Assembly: GCA_050734915.1 (NCBI GenBank)
Contig: JBOHUX010000066.1
Location: 1 to 11,573, forward strand
Length of the DNA: 11,573 nucleotides
Source: JBOHUX01 sp050734915
GTDB taxonomy: Bacteria; Chloroflexota; Dormibacteria; Dormibacterales; Dormibacteraceae
Direction: 5' to 3'
The first letter of the stretch is position 1, and each line of letters opens with the position of its first letter. Positions 1-6,315 of the stretch are shown piece by piece. The position numbers and the translations under genes were made by a program. Under the pieces are notes generated by a model. The model searched no databases and had not been told where the DNA came from. It saw only the letters and a program-made list of their open reading frames with translations.

Positions 1-266
1 CCGTCGATCCCCGCGAGGCCTGCTTCGATCCCGCGCGCTACTGGCGGGGGCCGGTCTGGGTGAACGTGAACTGGCTCGCGATCGAAGGCCTCGCCCGCTG
101 CGGCCTGGCGGAGGAGGCGAACGGCCTCGGGGGCGCCACGCTGGCCATGCTGGAGCGCTCGGGGATGTCGGAGTACTTCGATGCCCGCGACGGGTCCCCG
201 CTGGGCATCGGCGGGTTCACCTGGACGGCCGCGCTGACCCTGGACCTGCTCGCCGGACAGCTCTAG
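1..266 (+). CDS. GH63/MGH1-like glycoside hydrolase, C-terminal fragment
   Basis: Only the last 87 residues are in the window; reading frame starts at base 3 and the stop TAG is 264-266. The fragment carries the segment YWRGPVWVNVNWL near its start, followed about 35 residues later by EYFDARDGSPLG and FTWTAA. This pair of motifs is typical of the C-terminal part of the (alpha/alpha)6-barrel glycosidases of the GH63 and mannosylglycerate hydrolase (MGH1) group, which act on alpha-glucosides, mannosylglycerate or glucosylglycerate. The exact substrate cannot be told from this part. The 3' end converges on the formimidoyltransferase gene, and the two stop codons overlap in a single CTAG, so no space is left for a terminator between them. 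Function class is recognised from motifs; substrate is unknown. Confidence 0.82.
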   Translation, partial: VDPREACFDPARYWRGPVWVNVNWLAIEGLARCGLAEEANGLGGATLAMLERSGMSEYFDARDGSPLGIGGFTWTAALTLDLLAGQL

Positions 267-1402
267 CCGGTTCCTCCCGACAGCCGGCGATCGAGGGCCG
301 CTGCGCGTTCGGGGAACCGGTGCCGGACCTCGTCGCCGAGGCCCGCCCGGAATCCCGCCACCGCCACCCGCAGCAGCATCTCCAGGTCGCCGGAGAGGCA
401 GCCCGCCGCCTCGAGGACCCCGAGCAGCGCCGCCGCCCGCTCGCCGCCGGCGAGCAGGTGCTCGGGCGAGGCGCCCAGCTCGTTGAGCGCCGCCGCCTCC
501 CGGTCGAGGCGGGCGCCGAGGAGCGTCCGCTCCTCGCCTCCGAGCTCCCGGCAGCGCGCGGCCCCGGCGGCGGCCGCCGCCCCCGCGAGCCTCGCCTCCA
601 GGAGCCGGCCGGATGCCGCGTCGCCGGCGGCGGCCGCCGGACAGAGCCCCGCCACCTGGTGGGCGCCGAGCCGGATTCCGGACGCGGCCGCCAGGCGGCC
701 CACCTCCGCCAGGACGCGGTCCGGGGGGGCCCGGCGGAGGTCGAAGAGGTTCATCGAGAGCTGGGTGCGGCCGCCCGGAAGTTCGAAGGCCAGCGCCTGG
801 ACGCCGCCCAGCCCGCCCGAGGACTGGCGGGCGGACCGCGCCAGCGCCGCCCCCTGGGCCAGGCCGGCGTTCTCGAGGATGACGTTGTAGGCGACCAGTG
901 GCGGCCGCGCGCCCACGCAGCAGGCGCCCGCCGTGGGATGGGATCCGGCCCCGAGGTCGGGCGCCAGGCGTCCGGAGCGGATGGCCGCCAGGCTCGCCCG
1001 CTCGGGGCTGGTGGCGGCCGCCCCGTAGAGGTGGACCGGCACCCTGAGCACGCGCCAGACGCGCTCGCCGAGCCGGCGCGCCAGGTCCACGCAGTCATCG
1101 AGTCGGGCGCCGCCCAGGGGGACGATGGGTGCCACGTCGGCGACTCCGATCCGAGGATGGACGCCGGTGTGCCGGCGGAGGTCGATCAGCTCGACCGCCG
1201 CCGCGATGGAGTCGAAGACGGCGTCGCAGAGGCTCTCACCGTCGCCGGCGGCCAGGCTCAGGATGGTCCGGTTGTGATCGCCGTCGCAGTCGAGGTCGAG
1301 CCGGTGAGCCCCGGCGGCGGCCGCGGCCAGAGCCGTCATCACCGCCGGGTCGCGTCCCTCGGAGAAGTTGGGGACGGACTCGAATACGGCGGGCTCAGGC
1401 AA
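263..1402 (-). CDS. ftcD: Glutamate formimidoyltransferase (FTCD N- and C-type domains)
   Basis: 379 residues. Transfers the formimino group of N-formimino-L-glutamate to tetrahydrofolate, the last step of histidine degradation by the folate route. Residues 9-17 hold the family signature VPNFSEGR, and HTGVHPRIG at 78-86 contains His82, matching the catalytic histidine of characterised FTCD. The N domain runs to about 165; GARPPLVAYNV (164-174) begins the second domain, which includes LSMNLFDL and AHQVAGLCP (247-255). Bacterial single-function enzymes are usually about 300 residues. Here an alanine-rich, probably helical tail of roughly 70 or more residues follows, and it lacks a recognisable full cyclodeaminase domain. 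The start is TTG at 1402, inside the end of hutI (8-base overlap), so translation is likely coupled. A TTG start is accepted because it places VPNFSEGR at the usual distance from the N terminus. No better in-frame start was seen. Confidence 0.9.
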   Translation of the reverse strand: MPEPAVFESVPNFSEGRDPAVMTALAAAAAGAHRLDLDCDGDHNRTILSLAAGDGESLCDAVFDSIAAAVELIDLRRHTGVHPRIGVADVAPIVPLGGARLDDCVDLARRLGERVWRVLRVPVHLYGAAATSPERASLAAIRSGRLAPDLGAGSHPTAGACCVGARPPLVAYNVILENAGLAQGAALARSARQSSGGLGGVQALAFELPGGRTQLSMNLFDLRRAPPDRVLAEVGRLAAASGIRLGAHQVAGLCPAAAAGDAASGRLLEARLAGAAAAAGAARCRELGGEERTLLGARLDREAAALNELGASPEHLLAGGERAAALLGVLEAAGCLSGDLEMLLRVAVAGFRAGLGDEVRHRFPERAAALDRRLSGGTG

Positions 1403-2648
1403 CCGGATCGGCGACCAGGCTCCGGCGCTCCCCGAGCTGGCCGTGGACCCGGCCCTGACAGATTGTCGTCGTGACCAGGTTCACCCCCAGCCGGTAGGGG
1501 ATCTCGAGATAGCTCTCGGCGTCCAGGCAGACGAGATCGCAGCGCTTGCCCGGCCGGACCGATCCGCAGTGCCGGTGGACGCGGAGCGCCCGCGCCCCTC
1601 CCAGCGTGGCGCCGTTGAGGGCGTCCTCGGGCGTCAGGCCGAGCTCCAGCGAGGCCAGTCCGATCATCAGGCACATGTTTTCCGAGCACGAGGTGCCGGG
1701 GTTGAAGCCGGTGGCGATGGCGAGCTGCGCGCCGGCCGCGGCGAGCGCACGAGCCGAGCCCTCCGCGGCCAGCTTGAGATTTGCCGTCGTGCCCGGGCAG
1801 ACGACGCAGGCGATCGGCGCGTCCGCCAGCAGGCGGGCATCGCCGTCGCGCAGATAGTTGAGGTGGTCCACGCTGGCCGCCCCCAGCTCCACGGCCAGCC
1901 GGGGGCCGTCGCCGGGCGCCAGCTGGGAGGCGTGGAGCTTGAGCTGGTAGCCGAGGCCGAGGGCCCGGCGCAGGATCCGAGAGCACTGGGCGGAGTCGAA
2001 CGCGCCGGGATCGCACCAGGCGCCGCAGAAGGTCGCCAGGCTTCGGAAGCGGGGCAGCATGACCTCGGTCAGCTCCTCCACGTACTCGTCGGCCCGGACT
2101 CCGTCCGGCACCACGTGCGCGCCGTAGAAAGTGGGGACGAGCTTCTGAGGCGTCTCCGACGCCAGGCGCCCGGCGACCCTCAGAAGGGCCTCCTCTGATT
2201 CGACGGTCAGACCGTATCCGGACTTCGTCTCCAGGGTGGTGACGCCATGCTCGAGGAAGCTCGCCAACCGCCGCCTCCCGGCCTCCGCCAGCTCCTCCTC
2301 GTCGGTCGTGCGGGTGAGCCTGACGCTGCGCATGATGCCGCCTCCCCAGAAGGGCTGGCCGCGCAGGCGGGCGCCGTGCTCGTCGGCGCGGGAACCCGAC
2401 CAGAGCAGGTGACAATGGGAGTCCACGAACCCGGGCAGGACCGCCGCGCCATGCGCGTCGAGCACCTCGGCGTCCTCGGTCAGCTGCAGTCGCCAGGGCC
2501 AGCGGCCGCTGGGCCCCACCCACACGATCTGGCCGTTGAGGCTCGCCACGGCGGCGTCCTCGAGCAGGCCCAAGGGGCCCTCTCCCTGGCCCTGCTCGCA
2601 GGTCACGAGCTGGCCGATGCCGTGCAGGATGAGGTCGGCTTCGATCAC
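1395..2648 (-). CDS. hutI: Imidazolonepropionase
   Basis: 417 residues, the normal length for HutI. Hydrolyses 4-imidazolone-5-propanoate to N-formimino-L-glutamate in the cytoplasm, the substrate of the next gene. Amidohydrolase features: PGFVDSHCHLLW at 72-83 with metal ligands His78 and His80, ETKSGYGL at 140-147, KLHASQ with His239, VDHLNYL with His262, and the NPGTS loop at 316-320. The residue before this loop that is normally the metal-binding Asp (Asp324 in Bacillus subtilis HutI, at the same 10-residue offset as His249 to His239) is Gly314 here (codon GGC). Apart from this substitution the protein looks complete and uninterrupted. Start is GTG 2648, with AGGTGA on the minus strand seven bases upstream, a good ribosome binding site. 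First gene of a two-gene operon with ftcD; hutH and hutU are not in the window. Family assignment is firm; activity is less sure because of Gly314. Confidence 0.93.
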   Translation of the reverse strand: MIEADLILHGIGQLVTCEQGQGEGPLGLLEDAAVASLNGQIVWVGPSGRWPWRLQLTEDAEVLDAHGAAVLPGFVDSHCHLLWSGSRADEHGARLRGQPFWGGGIMRSVRLTRTTDEEELAEAGRRRLASFLEHGVTTLETKSGYGLTVESEEALLRVAGRLASETPQKLVPTFYGAHVVPDGVRADEYVEELTEVMLPRFRSLATFCGAWCDPGAFDSAQCSRILRRALGLGYQLKLHASQLAPGDGPRLAVELGAASVDHLNYLRDGDARLLADAPIACVVCPGTTANLKLAAEGSARALAAAGAQLAIATGFNPGTSCSENMCLMIGLASLELGLTPEDALNGATLGGARALRVHRHCGSVRPGKRCDLVCLDAESYLEIPYRLGVNLVTTTICQGRVHGQLGERRSLVADPVA

Positions 2649-2691
2649 CCGGCGGTCACCTGGATAGAGTAGGGCGGTGGGCGGACGGGCG

Positions 2692-3795
2692 ATGCTCGTC
2701 TATGGCGACTCCTTCATGGATTACCGCCATTCCGACGACCACCCGCTTCAGCCGGTGCGCGTCCGGCTCGCCTTCGAGCTCATGGTCGCGCTCGGCCTGA
2801 CGGAGGGCGCGACTGTGGCCCCTCCGCGGCCGGCCGGCGATGAGGAGTTGCGCAGGGTCCACTCCCCCGGCTATGTGGAACTGGTCAGACGGCTCAGCGA
2901 TCCCCGGGAGGCCGCGGGCATCCCCCTCGAGGCCCAGCGGAGAGCGGGGTTCGGCCCCGGTGACAACCCGATCTTCGAGGGCATGCATCAGAGCTGCGCG
3001 GTGATCGCCGGGGCCGGGTTGGTGGGTGTCGAGGCGATCGGCGGGGGCGAGGTCGCCCACGCCTTCAACCCCGCCGGCGGCCTCCATCACGCGATGCGCT
3101 CCCGGGCGGCGGGGTTCTGCGTCTACAACGACGCCGCGGTGGCCGTCGCCGCCCTCCGTGCGCGCGGGCATCGGGTGGCCTACGTGGACCTGGACGTCCA
3201 CCACGGCGATGGCACCCAGGCACTCTTCTGGTCCGACCCCGAGGTCCTCACGGTCAGCCTCCACGAGACCGGGCGCCGCCTCTTCCCGGGGACCGGGTTC
3301 CCGGGCGAGGTCGGGAAGGGGCGGGCACGCGGCACCGCCGCCAACCTGCCCTACGAGCCCGGCGCCTGGGACGAGCCCTGGCTGGCCGGCTTCGAGGCGG
3401 TGGTGCCGCCCCTTCTGCGCCGCTTCCGGCCCAGCGTCCTCGTCACCCAGGACGGCTGCGACACGCACCTCCTCGACCCGCTCGCCCACCTCCGCTGCTC
3501 GACCCGGATCTGGCCGGCGGTGGGTGGCCGCCTCCACGAGCTCGCCCACGAGCTCTGCGGGGGACGCTGGCTGGCGCTCGGGGGCGGCGGGTACGCGGTC
3601 CGCGAGGTGGTGCCGCGCGCCTGGGCGCTGCTGTTCTCGGAGATGGTCGAGAGGCCCGCGGCGGCCGAGCGCCTGCTCGACCCGGAGCCGTTCCCACCCG
3701 ACCCGCGCACGCAGGCGGCGGTCTGGAGCGGGCTGGAACGGGATCTCGGGGAGCTGGCCGCGGCCATCGGCGCGCCGCTCCACCTGCCCGGGTGA
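2692..3795 (+). CDS. AcuC/histone deacetylase-family amidohydrolase
   Basis: 367 residues from ATG 2692. Arginase/deacetylase-fold zinc enzyme that removes acetyl or related acyl groups from lysine or small amines. The catalytic set is intact: the His pair in GGLHHA (132, 133), zinc ligands Asp168 and His170 in DLDVHHGDG, Asp257 in QDGCDTHLLDPL, and the catalytic Tyr301 in LGGGGY. The N-terminal segment (YGDSFMDYRHSDDHPLQPVR) and HSPGYVELV at 57-65 also match the AcuC type. In Bacillus AcuC deacetylates acetyl-CoA synthetase, but neither acs nor other acu genes are here, so the substrate is unknown and polyamine or other deacetylation is possible. A GTG at 2677 in the same frame would add five residues (VGGRA); ATG 2692 is chosen because family members usually begin just before the LVYGD-like strand. 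Divergent from hutI with a 43-base gap, so the promoters of both genes must lie within or beside it. Confidence 0.88.
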   Translation: MLVYGDSFMDYRHSDDHPLQPVRVRLAFELMVALGLTEGATVAPPRPAGDEELRRVHSPGYVELVRRLSDPREAAGIPLEAQRRAGFGPGDNPIFEGMHQSCAVIAGAGLVGVEAIGGGEVAHAFNPAGGLHHAMRSRAAGFCVYNDAAVAVAALRARGHRVAYVDLDVHHGDGTQALFWSDPEVLTVSLHETGRRLFPGTGFPGEVGKGRARGTAANLPYEPGAWDEPWLAGFEAVVPPLLRRFRPSVLVTQDGCDTHLLDPLAHLRCSTRIWPAVGGRLHELAHELCGGRWLALGGGGYAVREVVPRAWALLFSEMVERPAAAERLLDPEPFPPDPRTQAAVWSGLERDLGELAAAIGAPLHLPG

Positions 3796-3816
3796 GCGGG
3801 GCGGGGGCGGAGATCC

Positions 3817-3831
3817 AGGCTCCCGGAGCCT
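3817..3831. terminator. Short hairpin between convergent genes, followed by CTAG cluster
   Basis: AGGCTC (3817-3822) and GAGCCT (3826-3831) form a 6-bp stem around a three-base loop in the 50-base gap between the stop of the AcuC-like gene (3795) and the stop of the M29 aminopeptidase gene (3846). It is immediately followed by four CTAG tetranucleotides (3830-3833, 3835-3838, 3839-3842, 3846-3849). There is no T-tract on either strand, so a standard intrinsic terminator is doubtful; position between convergent genes is the main argument. Confidence 0.35.
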
Positions 3832-3845
3832 AGCCTAGCTAGCAG

Positions 3846-5096
3846 CTAGCCGCCCAGGACCCACCGGTTGGCGCGGATGATGGCCGCGCGGCCGCCGCCG
3901 CGCTCGATTCCGGTCACCTCCACGTCCGGGCTCCCGATCATGAAGTCGGTGTGCACGCTGGACTGGTTGAGCCCCAGCTCCCGCAGCTGGTCGGGACTGA
4001 GCCCGGCGGCGCCATCCACGCAGGAGCGGAAGCCCTGTCCGTAGGCGATGTGGCAGGCCGCGTTCTCGTCGAAGAGCACGTCGTAGAAGACGATGCCCAT
4101 CTCGCCGACGCGCGAGGTCTCGTCCACCAGCGCCACCTCGCCGAGGAAGGCGGCGCCTTCGTCGGTGGCGGCGTGGGCGCGCACGACGTCGGCTCCGGTG
4201 CTGGCCCGGATCTCGCCGATGCGGCCCTCGTGGAACGTCACCTCCAGGTCCCGGACGACGGCTCCCAGCAGCGGCAGCGGCTTGGTGGAACGGACCACCC
4301 CCTCGGTCCGGCGGCGATCGGGCGACGTGAACACCTCCTCGGTGGGGATGTTGACGACGATCTCCCGGCCCCAGGCGGTCTTCTCGGTGGCGCCCTCCCA
4401 CCGCGATCGTTCCATCAGGCCCACCACGAGGTCGGTGCCGGGGCCCTTGAAGTGGAGGGCGTCGAAGTGGCGCGCGTTCATCTCTTCGGCGCGGCGCCGC
4501 AGCCGGGCGCCGTGCTCTCGCCAGGCCGCCGCCGGATCGGGCTCGTCCAGGCGGACCGCCCGCGCCACCGCCTCCCACAGCCGGTCCACGTCCGGCCGCC
4601 CGAAGACCGCGTTCGCCCAGCCGGCGCTGGGACTGGCCACGATGGACCAGGCGATCGCGCCCCTGTCGATCGCGTCCAGACGCGCGGCCACGAGCTCCGC
4701 CGGGTAGACCTTCCCGACCCGGGCGCCATCGAGGTCCGACAGGATCTCCGGGTCGGGGTCGCCGGCGATGGTGATGATGGCGCCCTGACGGCGCACCATC
4801 TCGGCCACGCGCTCGACCAGCCAGGGCGGGGACCAGCCCAGCGAGTCCTCGGGAGCGTGCTCGACCATGGCGCGCTTGACGTGCTCGTCCCGGTAGAAGA
4901 CGTCCACGTTGCGCGCGCCCCGTTCGTAGGCGATCCGGGCGATCGCCCGCACGAGCGGCGCATGCTCCACGAAGGCGTCCACGTGCACATCCTGTCCCCG
5001 GACCAGGTTGATGCCCACCTCGAGAACCAGGCGCGCGTAGGCGTCGAGGCGCTCGTCACCGGTCACCGGGTCGCTCCCTTGTGCCTTGCGGCTCAT
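3846..5096 (-). CDS. M29-family metallo-aminopeptidase (AmpS/AmpT/PepS type)
   Basis: 416 residues, close to the usual 410 of peptidase family M29. A two-metal cytoplasmic exopeptidase that removes N-terminal residues from short peptides. The metal-binding set known for AmpT-type enzymes can be read off: Glu in NIPTEEVFTSPD (253 or 254), Glu320 in FLGEVALVD, Glu344 and His349 in LFDENAACHIAYG, Tyr352, and His382 with Asp384 in SSVHTDF. The N-terminal half carries the family's substrate-side domain (VGINLVRGQDVHVDA, and VFYRDEHVKRA). Start ATG 5096 lies seven bases after the stop of the preceding membrane protein gene, within an 8-base tandem repeat (5092-5107), which suggests translational coupling. 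An in-frame extension to 5237 would run through the upstream gene and was not used. Intact, no missing motif. Confidence 0.93.
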   Translation of the reverse strand: MSRKAQGSDPVTGDERLDAYARLVLEVGINLVRGQDVHVDAFVEHAPLVRAIARIAYERGARNVDVFYRDEHVKRAMVEHAPEDSLGWSPPWLVERVAEMVRRQGAIITIAGDPDPEILSDLDGARVGKVYPAELVAARLDAIDRGAIAWSIVASPSAGWANAVFGRPDVDRLWEAVARAVRLDEPDPAAAWREHGARLRRRAEEMNARHFDALHFKGPGTDLVVGLMERSRWEGATEKTAWGREIVVNIPTEEVFTSPDRRRTEGVVRSTKPLPLLGAVVRDLEVTFHEGRIGEIRASTGADVVRAHAATDEGAAFLGEVALVDETSRVGEMGIVFYDVLFDENAACHIAYGQGFRSCVDGAAGLSPDQLRELGLNQSSVHTDFMIGSPDVEVTGIERGGGRAAIIRANRWVLGG

Positions 5097-5100
5097 CGCC

Positions 5101-5691
5101 TCATCGCCTCTTCGGCCACCGCACCGCCCAGGGGCCGAACCGGGAGAGCCCGACCAGGAGCCAGACGAAGAGTGCCACGCCGACGAGGGAGAGGATCCAG
5201 TTCCCGACCAGGCTGGCGCGCGGCAGCGGCGACGCACCGGGGTGGGCGATGGAGTTGAGACCGGTGAGCGCGCTCAGCGACTCCAGAGCGAGCAGGATGA
5301 CGCTGAGCCAGAAGGCCCAGCGCCAGCCGCGGAGGGCGCCACCGGCGACGATCAGGTACACGATGCCCAGGAAGAGCGCCACCCCGACCGCGACCGCCGC
5401 GTCGGCGTCGGCCGCCTGCTGCAGGTCGGCGGGCCGGAGCCCGCGCGCCTGGGGTGTCTTCTCGATGATCGCCCGCATCGTCGCCGAGGTCGAGAAGTGG
5501 ACGGTCGTGGGGACCGTGACCAGCGCCAGCAGGACCAGGTAGGCAGCGGTGAAAAGGCGCATCGGCCGCGTCCAGGGCGTGGGCTCCGGCGCTCCGGCCG
5601 CGGTCGGGGCCGGCCCCGGGCGACTCTCCCCGCCGGCGCCCGCTTCCGGGATCCCCGCCGGCCCCGGGCCGTCCGTGGCGCGCATCCCCAC
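5101..5691 (-). CDS. Unrecognised four-helix membrane protein
   Basis: 196 residues if translation begins at GTG 5691; ATG 5685 would give 194. I do not recognise the family. Residues 1-43 are rich in Gly, Pro and Ala and probably disordered. Four hydrophobic segments follow, at about 45-63, 97-115, 122-140 and 163-183. Between the first two lies a soluble loop (HFSTSATMRAIIEKTPQARGLRPADLQQAADADA), and the C terminus is basic (WAVRWPKRR), consistent with the positive-inside rule for a cytoplasmic tail. An internal ATG at 5562 (MRLFTAAYLV) would start directly at the first helix and is a real alternative. The gene begins directly after the stop codon of the preceding 107-residue membrane protein and ends just before the M29 gene, so the three are probably co-transcribed. 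No transporter or enzyme signature seen. Confidence 0.68.
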   Translation of the reverse strand: MGMRATDGPGPAGIPEAGAGGESRPGPAPTAAGAPEPTPWTRPMRLFTAAYLVLLALVTVPTTVHFSTSATMRAIIEKTPQARGLRPADLQQAADADAAVAVGVALFLGIVYLIVAGGALRGWRWAFWLSVILLALESLSALTGLNSIAHPGASPLPRASLVGNWILSLVGVALFVWLLVGLSRFGPWAVRWPKRR

Positions 5692-6015
5692 TCAGAGCCC
5701 CGCGCGCGTGATCGCGATCGCCGCCGACTGGAGAGGGACCGTGGAGCCGAGCAGCGCACCGACCGGCAGCGCCGCCCACGCGTAGCCGGCCGGATGGAGG
5801 CTCTTGACGACGACCATGTAGATGACGACCAGCGCCAGGAGGGCGACCTCGAACGCGACCACGAAGAGGGCCCACCGCCGCAGGGCCTGGCGCCTGGCGG
5901 TGTGGTCGCCGGAGAGGAGCCCCGGCTTGAGGAGGCGCCGCCAGCCCCCATACTGGAGCCCGAACCCCGACCCGAAGGCGAGGCAGCCGAGCGCGACGAA
6001 ACCGGCCGCGCTCAT
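5692..6015 (-). CDS. Unrecognised small membrane protein (about three helices)
   Basis: 107 residues; not recognised. Hydrophobic segments at about 3-21, 48-71 and 79-101, separated by a basic loop (WRRLLKPGLLSGDHTARRQALRRWA) that should face the cytoplasm. The pattern, a single short subunit of three helices with no charged residues in the last, would fit an accessory or small integral membrane protein, but no function can be given. The stop TGA (5692-5694) directly abuts the next gene's GTG, so the pair is likely translated together and the products may form one complex (inference). ATG 6015 is preceded without any gap by a perfect 12-bp palindrome, and further upstream lies a larger hairpin that follows rpmB. 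No clear Shine-Dalgarno sequence stands before the ATG. Confidence 0.66.
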   Translation of the reverse strand: MSAAGFVALGCLAFGSGFGLQYGGWRRLLKPGLLSGDHTARRQALRRWALFVVAFEVALLALVVIYMVVVKSLHPAGYAWAALPVGALLGSTVPLQSAAIAITRAGL

Positions 6016-6066
6016 CGTGCCGGCACGGCCCGGACCGAGGGGATCGCCCTCCCGAGATGCCGGGCC
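6016..6066 (-). terminator. Hairpin region between rpmB and the small membrane protein gene
   Basis: Two inverted repeats fill the 61-base gap. GGCCCGG (6027-6033) pairs with CCGGGCC (6060-6066), and nested inside it GAGGG (6037-6041) pairs with CCCTC (6047-6051). Next to it, CGTGCCGGCACG (6016-6027) is a perfect 12-bp palindrome touching the ATG at 6015. On the minus strand the large hairpin comes right after the rpmB stop, where a terminator or attenuator would partly separate ribosomal protein expression from the membrane genes. No T-tract follows, so factor-independent termination is not established. Confidence 0.4.
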
Positions 6067-6076
6067 GAGGCCGCGC

Positions 6077-6259
6077 TCAGGCGGCCTGGTGGGTGCGCAG
6101 GCAGCGCGTGCAGATGCGTGCCTTTCTGACCTCGCCGTGGATCCTCACCGTGCCCGTCTGGAGGTTGGGGAGGAACCGCCGGTTGGTGCGCACCTTCGAG
6201 TGGCTGACGTTGTGTCCGTACTGCGGGCCCTTGCCGCAGATCTCGCATTTTCTGGCCAT
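6077..6259 (-). CDS. rpmB: 50S ribosomal protein L28, zinc-binding form
   Basis: 60 residues, the short length usual for bL28. A structural protein of the large ribosomal subunit. It begins MARKCEICGKGPQYGHNVSHS, contains the conserved RTNRRFLPNLQ (24-34) and ends in CTRCLRTHQ. Cysteines 5, 8, 50 and 53 form the two CxxC pairs of the zinc-binding (C+) type; many bacteria also have or use only a C- type, so this organism's L28 should need zinc. Start ATG 6259, with GGGGA about seven bases upstream on the minus strand. It is divergent from the asp23-like/fakA-like operon, the arrangement also known from Bacillus, where rpmB faces away from yloU-yloV. Confidence 0.96.
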   Translation of the reverse strand: MARKCEICGKGPQYGHNVSHSKVRTNRRFLPNLQTGTVRIHGEVRKARICTRCLRTHQAA

Positions 6260-6289
6260 GCTTGATCCCCGAGTGGGGTTCGGAGCCGG

Positions 6290-6298
6290 ATTGTACCA
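6290..6298 (-). promoter_or_regulatory. Probable extended -10 promoter element for rpmB
   Basis: Read on the minus strand, 6298 to 6290 is TGGTACAAT: a TACAAT hexamer (5 of 6 to the TATAAT consensus) preceded by TG at the spacing of an extended -10 element. It would start transcription near 6283, giving rpmB a leader of about 24 bases. The expected -35 position (about 6313-6318) does not resemble TTGACA, which is common for extended -10 promoters. It is one of the few AT-rich patches in this gap. Inferred from sequence only. Confidence 0.45.
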
Positions 6299-6315
6299 TA
6301 GGCCTCGACGCCCCC

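Noticed and set aside
320..1474. Long + strand open frame opposite ftcD
   Set aside because: Antisense reading of a well-supported gene; composition is Arg/Gly/Pro-rich with no family motif, an artefact of high GC.
1339..2523. Long - strand frame overlapping hutI
   Set aside because: Another frame of the hutI gene; Arg-rich low-complexity product and no conserved motif.
2656..3783. Long - strand frame opposite the deacetylase
   Set aside because: The + strand protein has a complete catalytic set; the opposite frame has none.
3951..5258. 435-residue + strand frame opposite the M29 gene
   Set aside because: Shadow of the aminopeptidase; His/Gly/Val-rich product typical of GC-rich antisense.
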